DNA of 5,475 bases, from contig JAFQDR010000222.1 of the NCBI GenBank assembly GCA_017415945.1, forward strand, positions 1 to 5,475. Direction: 5' to 3'. A program made the translations under genes and the position numbers. A model generated the notes under the pieces. It saw only the letters and a program-made list of their open reading frames with translations. It made no database searches and had not been told where the DNA came from. The stretch is from Oscillospiraceae bacterium. GTDB lineage: Bacteria; Bacillota_A; Clostridia; Oscillospirales; Oscillospiraceae. This document shows positions 1 through 4,617 of this stretch, piece by piece; within the stretch, counting starts at the first letter, position 1, and each line of letters opens with the position of its first letter.

Positions 1-329
1 CCAATCTTGATTCAGCTCTGAACGCTATGCCGAGATTTCTGAAATTTGAGAGCAGCTTGAAATCCAGAAATCCCAGAGCTACCCCGATACGTTCGACTGC
101 CGATCCCAATAAACCGTATGTGTTTTTTGAGAAAAACGGCAGGCTCGGTTATCGGAGCGATTGCCCGGATTACGGTGGATACTGGCTTGACGGTGTACAC
201 AGTGCTGTGGTATGCAAGCAGGTGGATTTTCTGCTCCCGGGTGTGATCCTGGAACTGTACTGCAGATACCACTGCAATGAGTGCCCGCTGCACAAAGAAA
301 ATGATGAAAGGCAAGGTGAAACAAAATGA
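1..329 (+). CDS. Cys-rich small protein, 5' end outside the window (partial)
   Basis: This frame is open from the left edge (first whole codon at 3) to the TGA at 327-329, so the gene probably begins before the window. An ATG at 27 would give a 100-aa protein, but no purine-rich ribosome binding site precedes it. Counting from that ATG, cysteines sit at 46, 63, 79, 83 and 86. The last three form a C-x3-C-x2-C cluster followed by PLHK, which could bind a metal. The middle of the protein (about residues 29-56) is rich in Gly, Tyr and Asp, and no membrane segment or signal peptide is visible. The stop overlaps the ATG of the next gene as ATGA, which implies the same transcript and coupled translation. 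I do not recognise a named family. The reading frame is well supported by this coupling, but the function is unknown. Confidence 0.7.
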   Translation, partial: NLDSALNAMPRFLKFESSLKSRNPRATPIRSTADPNKPYVFFEKNGRLGYRSDCPDYGGYWLDGVHSAVVCKQVDFLLPGVILELYCRYHCNECPLHKENDERQGETK

Positions 330-565
330 AGAAATGGAAGATCCCTGTAACATGGGAAGTATGCGGCGTAATCGAATGCGAAGCTCCGACTTTGGAGGAA
401 GCAATGGAGTATGCCGAAGACAAAGACGGTGTAATTCCGCTGCCTACCGACTCCGATTACATAGACGGAAGCTGGCGGCTTTCTTTCGATAAAGCCGAAG
501 CTGAAATGGTACGTGAGGGCTGGAATAACGGTCAGAAAGATGAAGAAAAGGAGAAGACAAAATGA
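326..565 (+). CDS. Small acidic DpnD/PcfM-like hypothetical protein (79 aa)
   Basis: This is a 79-aa cytosolic protein with an AAGGTG ribosome binding site at 313-318, 7 bases before the ATG. The pattern is a short beta strand (WKIPVTWEV, residues 4-12), a second strand (GVIECEA), a helix (TLEEAMEYAED, 22-32), then IPLP (37-40) and a YIDGSW turn (45-50), ending in a charged Lys/Glu tail. The strand-strand-helix layout with EEA at the helix start resembles the small DpnD/PcfM-type proteins found on plasmids and conjugative elements of Firmicutes. That resemblance is from memory and not a verified match. It holds 20 Asp/Glu against 11 Lys/Arg. It overlaps both neighbours by ATGA (326-329 and 562-565), so it is translated as the middle member of a coupled trio. 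The molecular role is unknown. Confidence 0.85.
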   Translation: MKKWKIPVTWEVCGVIECEAPTLEEAMEYAEDKDGVIPLPTDSDYIDGSWRLSFDKAEAEMVREGWNNGQKDEEKEKTK

Positions 566-1419
566 TTATCAACCACCCCGGCACAGAATTCATTTATGAT
601 GGCGCATCCTACAAAATCGGTGACAGGATCATCGGTACTGCGGAGAGCGAATATGAGGGCCTGTACGGTTCCATATTTGAGATCCGCGATGGTGAAGACA
701 AAGAAACCGAGAATGATACTCCTGATATCTACTGTTCCTTCGCGGAACCGGTTCTCCCGCATCAGATCAAAAAACTGGAGGCAACCTTCAGTGATCTGTA
801 TCAGGAACCGAAGAAACTGGAGGATATCTCTCTGGATTATGTCATCATGGCCCCCGAAATGGTTCGTGTGATCCTGCCTGACCCCAAACCGCTGACGCAG
901 ACAATCTATTCTGTTCAGGAGGAATGGGCGGATCGGGGTGAGTACGGCAGCTCTATTTCTCAGGCATATACCTCTGAAGAATCTGCGCTGCAGTTTATGA
1001 TGAAACAGTTCCGAGAGGAAATGGAAGACGGACTGGTATCCCAAATGCGGTGTGATAAGAAATTTGTAGAGGAGTCCTATGATGACTCTTACGAATGCTT
1101 TATCGACGGCGAATATTTTGAGAACCACTACCGGATTCACATTATCTCTCAGCAGATCATCGTAACACCCGCGTTCGTCCGTGAAATGGCGGAGATTTAT
1201 CATCTGTCCATGTTTACGGAGGACTTCGAAAGTATGCTGGAGCAGGAAGACGATATCACCCCTGAAAAACGAGCATGGCTTATGGCGCAGCCTGAGATCA
1301 TAGACAAGATCAGTACATCCTTTGAAAATTATGATTCATTCTGGGAATGCTACTGGGATGTATTCCGGGATATCGCAGAAGAAAAACTCAAGGAATATCG
1401 TAACAATAACAAGGAATGA
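562..1419 (+). CDS. Very acidic two-part hypothetical protein (285 aa)
   Basis: The start is firm: AAGGAG at 548-553 lies 8 bases before an ATG that overlaps the previous stop. By eye there are two parts. Residues 1-100 hold YKIGDRI (17-23), SEYEGLYGSIFEIRDGEDK (29-47), TPDIYCSF (53-60) and VIMAPEM (94-100), and read like a small beta-rich domain. Residues 115-201 hold IYSVQEEWADRGEYGS (115-130), a helix with SEESAL, and YECFIDGEYFENHYRIHI (177-194). A helical tail follows, with aromatic FWECYWDVF at 260-268. I count 63 Asp/Glu against 26 Lys/Arg, so the protein is strongly negative. There is no signal peptide, membrane segment or catalytic motif that I recognise. I recall similar unnamed proteins in gut Clostridia next to conjugative-element genes, but no function. 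The gene directly precedes the adenine methyltransferase gene, with a 14-base gap. Confidence 0.88.
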   Translation: MIINHPGTEFIYDGASYKIGDRIIGTAESEYEGLYGSIFEIRDGEDKETENDTPDIYCSFAEPVLPHQIKKLEATFSDLYQEPKKLEDISLDYVIMAPEMVRVILPDPKPLTQTIYSVQEEWADRGEYGSSISQAYTSEESALQFMMKQFREEMEDGLVSQMRCDKKFVEESYDDSYECFIDGEYFENHYRIHIISQQIIVTPAFVREMAEIYHLSMFTEDFESMLEQEDDITPEKRAWLMAQPEIIDKISTSFENYDSFWECYWDVFRDIAEEKLKEYRNNNKE

Positions 1420-1420
1420 G

Positions 1421-1426
1421 AAAGGA
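1421..1426 (+). promoter_or_regulatory. Ribosome binding site that sets the methyltransferase start
   Basis: AAAGGA lies 7 bases before the ATG at 1434. The longer frame would start at the ATG of 1416, which overlaps the preceding stop as ATGA, but its only purine run (AAGGA, 1411-1415) abuts that ATG with no spacing. The 1434 start is therefore preferred and removes six residues. Confidence 0.75.
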
Positions 1427-1433
1427 ACTCACT

Positions 1434-2177
1434 ATGGAAATCAAGAAATCTATTCTGGATATTATCGCAAGCTGCGAGATTCATGATAAGCTGCTGCTTC
1501 TCCCGCCTGTACAGTTGAACCGCACCGATTACGTTGCTGTCAATAAGGTGCTGGAGGCACTGGGCGGCAAATGGAACAGAAAGGCAGGCGGTCATGTATT
1601 TGACTATGATCCTTCTGAAAAAATTGAGGAGATCATACTCACCGGTGAATATACCGATGCAAAGAAAGATTATCAGTTCTTTCCAACGCCTCCGGATCTC
1701 GCTGAATACCTCTGTGATCTTGCGGAAATCGATGAGACAACCACAGTGCTTGAGCCATCCTGCGGGAAAGGTAATATTGCCGATGCAGTATGGAAGCGGA
1801 AGCCTTCAAGACTTCTGGGCATCGAACTCAATGAAGATCTGAAGCCTTTGCTTACAGATAAACCGTATGAAGTATTGCTCGGACAGGATTTCCTTACATA
1901 CACGGGAGAAAAATGGGATCGAATTGTTATGAATCCCCCTTTCTCCAAGTGTCAGGACAGAACGCATATTCTGAAGGCTTATGAGCTGCTCAATTCCGGT
2001 GGAATCCTCGTTGCTGTGGCAAGTTCATCAATCCTCTGGCGTACTGATAATCGCTCCGAAGTCTTCCGTGACTTTCTCAGCGGTGTTCATGCGTCGATCG
2101 AGGAATTGGATGAAGGCACCTTCAAGGAAAGCGGCACGATGGTTCGTTCCTGCATTGTGAAGATTCGTAAGGTATAA
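1434..2177 (+). CDS. SAM-dependent adenine-N6 DNA methyltransferase, orphan (247 aa)
   Basis: This is a class I SAM-dependent methyltransferase that most likely methylates adenine N6 in DNA. Residue numbers are from the ATG at 1434. An N-terminal module (about 28-73) contains LNRTDYVAVNKVL and GGKWNR. The methylase core then follows in the order X, I, II, III, IV: FFPTPPDLAEYL (82-93, motif X), VLEPSCGKGNIADAV (105-119, SAM-binding motif I), GIELN with the acidic residue E131 that would hold the ribose, QDF (151-153), and NPPF (167-170), the catalytic tetrapeptide of amino-methyltransferases. Only 77 residues follow NPPF, so there is no obvious C-terminal target-recognition domain. Specificity may come from the N-terminal module or be loose. 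No restriction endonuclease is encoded nearby, so it is an orphan in this window. An RNA or protein substrate cannot be excluded, but NPPF together with FFPTP favours DNA. Confidence 0.88.
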   Translation: MEIKKSILDIIASCEIHDKLLLLPPVQLNRTDYVAVNKVLEALGGKWNRKAGGHVFDYDPSEKIEEIILTGEYTDAKKDYQFFPTPPDLAEYLCDLAEIDETTTVLEPSCGKGNIADAVWKRKPSRLLGIELNEDLKPLLTDKPYEVLLGQDFLTYTGEKWDRIVMNPPFSKCQDRTHILKAYELLNSGGILVAVASSSILWRTDNRSEVFRDFLSGVHASIEELDEGTFKESGTMVRSCIVKIRKV

Positions 2178-2198
2178 AGAAAGACAAAAGATAACATG

Positions 2199-2228
2199 GG
2201 GCGAGCTGAACAGTATTGCAGCTCGCCC
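2199..2228 (+). repeat. Perfect 10-bp inverted repeat in the intergenic gap
   Basis: The left arm GGGCGAGCTG (2199-2208) and right arm CAGCTCGCCC (2219-2228) are exact reverse complements around a 10-base loop, so the transcript would fold into a strong GC-rich hairpin. Two further G-U pairs are possible outside it (2198 with 2229, 2197 with 2230). The bases after it (TGCTTAATG) contain no U run, so it does not look like an ordinary intrinsic terminator. It ends 9 bases before the ribosome binding site of the next gene and does not mask it. It may act as an RNA stability or processing element, a weak attenuator, or a protein-binding operator. The role is inferred; the symmetry is directly seen. 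Confidence 0.85.
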
Positions 2229-2237
2229 TGCTTAATG

Positions 2238-2243
2238 AAAGGA
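2238..2243 (+). promoter_or_regulatory. Ribosome binding site that sets the start at 2252
   Basis: AAAGGA sits 8 bases before the ATG at 2252. The longest open frame would instead start at a TTG (2216) inside the loop of the inverted repeat, which has no ribosome binding site and adds 12 implausible residues. Confidence 0.85.
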
Positions 2244-2251
2244 ATACAAAT

Positions 2252-3364
2252 ATGCATACTTTAACACTTGTAACCATCGAAATACCCGACATGACGCAAC
2301 TCTCTGATGTGACCGAAAATTTCCGTATGCTTGCAGAAACAGTTGCGGAAAAGCTGAATGAGCATGATCCGGATTCTATTTGTGCGGAGCTGATCTCCCG
2401 GCGACTGAATTGCCGCCGCGATGCCTTTTCTGCAGCAGTAGATGACGCACTTGCTGAAAAGATGGAACCATTCTGTGAATGCCCCGATGATGATCGGTAT
2501 CTGGAGTTTATCAATCTGAGTGAATCTATCAAAGAGGAATATGAAAGCGGCAATGCTGATTTCTTTCGTTTTCCTCAAGGGATGTTTGTTCCGACATGCT
2601 TTAATCCGGAATTCTGTATTCGGGACGGCATGGTATATCAGCGTAAAGCCGGACATCTTCATCACGAAATGCGAACTAAAAAAGCTAAAAAGATAAAGGC
2701 TTTCGAAAATTACCCATTCAAAAAGGTCTATAAGTCAATGGCTGATTATGCAGAGCGGTATTGCTATCATGATTACCATGAGGAACAACAGGCTTACGGA
2801 TACTATACCAACCCGAATAGTTTCTGGGATTGGTATGCAATCGGCGGCAGATGGCCAACACAGTTTCTTGTCAAAGAGAGCTGCACCGAATACTCCATTG
2901 GTGACCGAAGCTGCCGTGACGAAGTGGGACTTCCGACTCCTCCTGCCGGATATGTCTGGGCAGTAGCAGCTCGTAAGAAAGATATTGAGTGGCAGGTTCA
3001 GTATGATTGGGGCAAGAAAAGAATGATCGAACAGTTTCATCTGCTGGAGAACTGTTTCCGTAACGGAACGATTCCCGGGGGGATGTGCGCTGTTCTCAGC
3101 GAGAACGGTATAGGATTTCTTGGTGAAATGTATTACATAAAAGATGAAACATTGGAAGAAAATCTGAAACGGAATGGATATGGAGATGAACCTGAGCATT
3201 ATGCTTCAGCCGGTGCGTTCCTCGATCTTGACGATTGTTACTGTGACCGTTATGACATTTTAGGACCCAACAGCGACAGTAATGCGTGGAGAAATCAACT
3301 GAAGAAATTCTATGAGAAAATCGACGACAACACCATTATTGTTGGTGTTGATTGTCATGTGTAA
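2252..3364 (+). CDS. WDWY-x-IGGRW motif protein of unknown function (370 aa)
   Basis: The start at ATG 2252 follows a good ribosome binding site. The N-terminus (MHTLTLVTIEIPDM) forms a likely beta strand, followed by helical stretches to about residue 100. The most striking part is GYYTNPNSFWDWYAIGGRW (183-201). A signature of the form NPN-x-(K/F)WDWY-x-(I/L)GGRW recurs, as far as I remember, in uncharacterised proteins of phages and conjugative elements across several phyla. Further conserved-looking points are a Lys-rich segment (about 142-151), a Cys/His/Tyr-rich stretch (170-184), GYVWAVAARK (233-242), and an acidic YCDRYDILGPNSD stretch (330-342). There is no signal peptide, membrane helix, nucleotide-binding loop or recognised catalytic site. 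The gene lies between two methylase-fold genes on the same transcript, which hints at a shared role in DNA modification or element maintenance, but no activity can be read from the sequence. Confidence 0.88.
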   Translation: MHTLTLVTIEIPDMTQLSDVTENFRMLAETVAEKLNEHDPDSICAELISRRLNCRRDAFSAAVDDALAEKMEPFCECPDDDRYLEFINLSESIKEEYESGNADFFRFPQGMFVPTCFNPEFCIRDGMVYQRKAGHLHHEMRTKKAKKIKAFENYPFKKVYKSMADYAERYCYHDYHEEQQAYGYYTNPNSFWDWYAIGGRWPTQFLVKESCTEYSIGDRSCRDEVGLPTPPAGYVWAVAARKKDIEWQVQYDWGKKRMIEQFHLLENCFRNGTIPGGMCAVLSENGIGFLGEMYYIKDETLEENLKRNGYGDEPEHYASAGAFLDLDDCYCDRYDILGPNSDSNAWRNQLKKFYEKIDDNTIIVGVDCHV

Positions 3365-3368
3365 GGAG
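3363..3368 (+). promoter_or_regulatory. Ribosome binding site that sets a TTG start
   Basis: AAGGAG begins within the TAA stop of the previous gene and lies 6 bases before TTG at 3375. The in-frame ATG at 3357 has only a T-rich, non-purine sequence upstream, and the ATG at 3312 lies deep inside the previous gene. TTG 3375 is therefore the preferred start. Confidence 0.8.
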
Positions 3369-3374
3369 AATAAA

Positions 3375-4085
3375 TTGGAACTGACAACGTACAGCAACTG
3401 TAAGAAAGAATTCATTTCCTTGCTCACACAGAATGCAGGCTCTCGTGACAAATGGCAGGTATTCTGCGATTTCGTAGAACTGGCGGCCATTGCGATCAGC
3501 AATCAATGTGATTATGTTCACCGCGATGAACGGGAGGAACGATATCTTCAGCACGCAGGCGGATACACTCGACCTGAGATGGATCGATTCTGCTCCATGC
3601 TTTCATGTGTATTTGCATCTTCCAGACTCACAGAAGATGAACCGAAGGATTTTCTCGGGGAGATCTATCATGAGCTGGAACTGCATAATAAATGGAAAGG
3701 TCAGTTTTTCACACCGATGCATATCTGTACTCTCATGGCAGAATTTCAGATGGCAGATGCGGAAAATGCACTGACGACAAAACCGTATATCACAGTAAAC
3801 GATCCGTGTTCCGGCTCCGGTGCACTGCTGCTCGGATATGCTTCAGCCATGAAGCGTCATAAGATCGATTATCAAACGAAGCTGCGAGCAGTCGCAACCG
3901 ATATTGATCTGAAATGCGTACATATGGCGTATATCCAGCTGGCGCTGTACGGTATTCCGGCAGTGATCATCCATGGGAACTCCCTCACTGTAGAGGAATG
4001 GTCCCATTGGTTCACACCGGCACTGTTCAGAGCTGTTGCAGCGGAGGAAAGACCTGAGCTTGAAGCGGTTTCTGTGACTGCATAA
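3375..4085 (+). CDS. HsdM-like N-6 DNA methylase-fold protein lacking an NPPY/F motif (236 aa)
   Basis: With the TTG start the product is 236 aa. A helical N-terminal part (about 1-100) contains LGEIYHELELHNKWKGQFFTP (94-114), whose GQFFTP is motif X as seen in type I modification subunits. Then come NDPCSGSGALLLGYA (142-156, motif I for SAM binding) and ATDIDLKCVHMAYIQLALYG (174-193, motif II with the acidic Asp). Where an active adenine methylase should show (N/D)PP(Y/F), this protein has IIHGNSL (198-204) followed by EEWSHWFTP (207-215) and ends soon after. I recall a family in Firmicutes conjugative elements with the same G-N-S-L plus W-(Y/F)-T-P ending, so this looks like a family feature and not local damage. 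It probably binds SAM. Whether it methylates, or acts as a partner or regulator, is open. A terminator follows 7 bases after the stop. Confidence 0.85.
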   Translation: MELTTYSNCKKEFISLLTQNAGSRDKWQVFCDFVELAAIAISNQCDYVHRDEREERYLQHAGGYTRPEMDRFCSMLSCVFASSRLTEDEPKDFLGEIYHELELHNKWKGQFFTPMHICTLMAEFQMADAENALTTKPYITVNDPCSGSGALLLGYASAMKRHKIDYQTKLRAVATDIDLKCVHMAYIQLALYGIPAVIIHGNSLTVEEWSHWFTPALFRAVAAEERPELEAVSVTA

Positions 4086-4092
4086 ATTGACG

Positions 4093-4125
4093 AAGCCCTC
4101 ATTCTAAAACGGAATGGGGGCTTTT
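4093..4125 (+). terminator. Intrinsic terminator closing the six-gene array
   Basis: The left arm AAGCCCTCATTC (4093-4104) pairs with GAATGGGGGCTT (4112-4123), with one G-U wobble. The loop is 7 bases, and the T run ends at 4125 (four T in total). It starts 7 bases after the stop at 4085. The short T run suggests moderate efficiency. Confidence 0.8.
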
Positions 4126-4158
4126 ATGCGTGAAGGGGGGGAAATATTTATCGAAATA

Positions 4159-4167
4159 TGGTATAAT
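4159..4167 (+). promoter_or_regulatory. Extended -10 promoter (TGGTATAAT)
   Basis: TG at 4159-4160, one base, then a perfect TATAAT at 4162-4167 forms an extended -10 element of the housekeeping sigma factor. No good -35 hexamer stands 16-18 bases upstream; that region is G-rich then AT-rich. Transcription would begin near 4174, giving a leader of about 24 bases before the ATG at 4198. It lies just after the terminator of the upstream array, which supports a separate transcription unit. Confidence 0.75.
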
Positions 4168-4187
4168 ATAAAGACTGACGTATATAT

Positions 4188-4191
4188 GGAG
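4188..4191 (+). promoter_or_regulatory. Ribosome binding site for the small Cys-rich gene
   Basis: GGAG lies 6 bases before the ATG at 4198. Earlier in-frame ATGs at 4114 and 4126 lie inside the terminator or before the promoter and cannot be on this transcript. The ATG at 4186 has no purine-rich site in front of it. Confidence 0.7.
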
Positions 4192-4197
4192 ACGATT

Positions 4198-4428
4198 ATG
4201 CCAAACTGTTACGAACCGGACCGCGAAGAAACGATAGATAAAATCTTGTGCAATCGCTGTAAGCATCTGCACATGGGAATCAAATGTGATGCATTCCCGA
4301 ACGGGATTCCGATAGAAATTATCCGCAGTAGTGAACATTTTCTTCCTATAGTTGGAGATAATGGGATTGTGTTTGAGGAAAAGCCAGAAATAGAAGGACC
4401 TTGCAGACATGATACGAGTTTGCTGTAA
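4198..4428 (+). CDS. Small Cys-rich, possibly zinc-binding protein (76 aa)
   Basis: This is a 76-aa cytosolic protein with cysteines at 4, 18, 21, 30 and 68. The core is CNRCKHLHMGIKCDAFPNGI (18-37), then EI (40-41), H47, and PIVGDNGIVFE (50-60). The pattern C-x2-C-K-H, a later C-x-AFP-x-GIP, an isolated His and GDNGI-x-FE matches, from memory, a widespread but uncharacterised small family in Firmicutes. The Cys and His residues could form a zinc site. It stands alone between two terminators with its own extended -10 promoter, so it is not part of the array upstream or the sigma operon downstream. No enzymatic motif is present. The frame and start are well supported, the metal binding is inferred, and the function is unknown. 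Confidence 0.85.
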   Translation: MPNCYEPDREETIDKILCNRCKHLHMGIKCDAFPNGIPIEIIRSSEHFLPIVGDNGIVFEEKPEIEGPCRHDTSLL

Positions 4429-4445
4429 GTAGATATGGAATGATT

Positions 4446-4480
4446 GGTGCGAGTCCCTCACAGGCAGATCGCACCTTTTT
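4446..4480 (+). terminator. Intrinsic terminator after the small Cys-rich gene
   Basis: GGTGCGA (4446-4452) and TCGCACC (4469-4475) are exact reverse complements, separated by a 16-base loop and followed directly by TTTTT (4476-4480) and a further pyrimidine stretch. It begins 18 bases after the stop at 4428. The large loop is somewhat unusual, but the arms and T run fit a rho-independent terminator. Confidence 0.85.
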
Positions 4481-4549
4481 CCTTACTTGTTCACAAATAT
4501 ATGCTGTAATAAATTAACATCAAAAATTTTAATAATTTTTCTTTTACCA

Positions 4550-4579
4550 GTAACCAATCGCATCCAAATTTTGTGTATT
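4550..4579 (+). promoter_or_regulatory. Possible ECF-type promoter of the sigma factor gene
   Basis: GTAACC (4550-4555) carries the AAC core typical of ECF -35 elements, and GTGTAT (4573-4578) stands 17 bases downstream as a possible -10. The stretch just upstream (4521-4547) is almost entirely A and T, with A-tracts and T-tracts resembling an UP element. ECF sigma factors often transcribe their own gene, so autoregulation is a reasonable guess. No convincing housekeeping -35/-10 pair was found in the 4481-4617 gap. This is weak evidence from one site only. Confidence 0.3.
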
Positions 4580-4603
4580 AGGGTGAAAGGCCTTATCACA
4601 CAG

Positions 4604-4610
4604 AAAGGAG
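4604..4610 (+). promoter_or_regulatory. Strong ribosome binding site of the sigma factor gene
   Basis: AAAGGAG lies 7 bases before the ATG at 4618, close to the ideal spacing, and fixes the start of the sigma factor. Confidence 0.85.
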
Positions 4611-4617
4611 ACACATC

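Noticed and set aside
532..1203. A 223-codon open frame on the - strand
   Set aside because: It lies fully opposite the well-supported 562-1419 gene, has no ribosome binding site, and its translation shows no recognisable domain; it is a shadow of the + strand coding sequence.
2196..2264. A 22-codon frame starting at ATG 2196, running through the inverted repeat and overlapping the start at 2252, as a possible leader peptide
   Set aside because: The bases before it (purine-rich but with no GGAG core) give no good ribosome binding site, and there is no run of regulatory codons. Possible but not supported.
2735..3199. A 154-codon open frame on the - strand with hydrophobic stretches
   Set aside because: It is antisense to the middle of the 370-aa gene and has no upstream signals. 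Hydrophobic runs arise from reading the reverse of a charged, aromatic-rich coding sequence.
4114..4197. Longer N-terminus for the small Cys-rich protein from ATG 4114 or 4126
   Set aside because: This part contains half of the terminator stem and the TATAAT promoter element, so it lies upstream of the likely transcription start.
4444..4461. TTGGTGCGAGTCCCTCAC resembles the T-arm end of a tRNA, as might mark an attachment site
   Set aside because: The flanking bases do not form the 5-bp T stem, the TTC of the loop is TGC, and no acceptor stem or CCA end is present. The segment is explained better as a terminator.
4487..4515. Housekeeping promoter TTGTTC with TGTAAT before the sigma factor gene
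   Set aside because: The spacing between the two hexamers is only 12 bases. At normal spacing only TAAATT is available, which is too weak to call.
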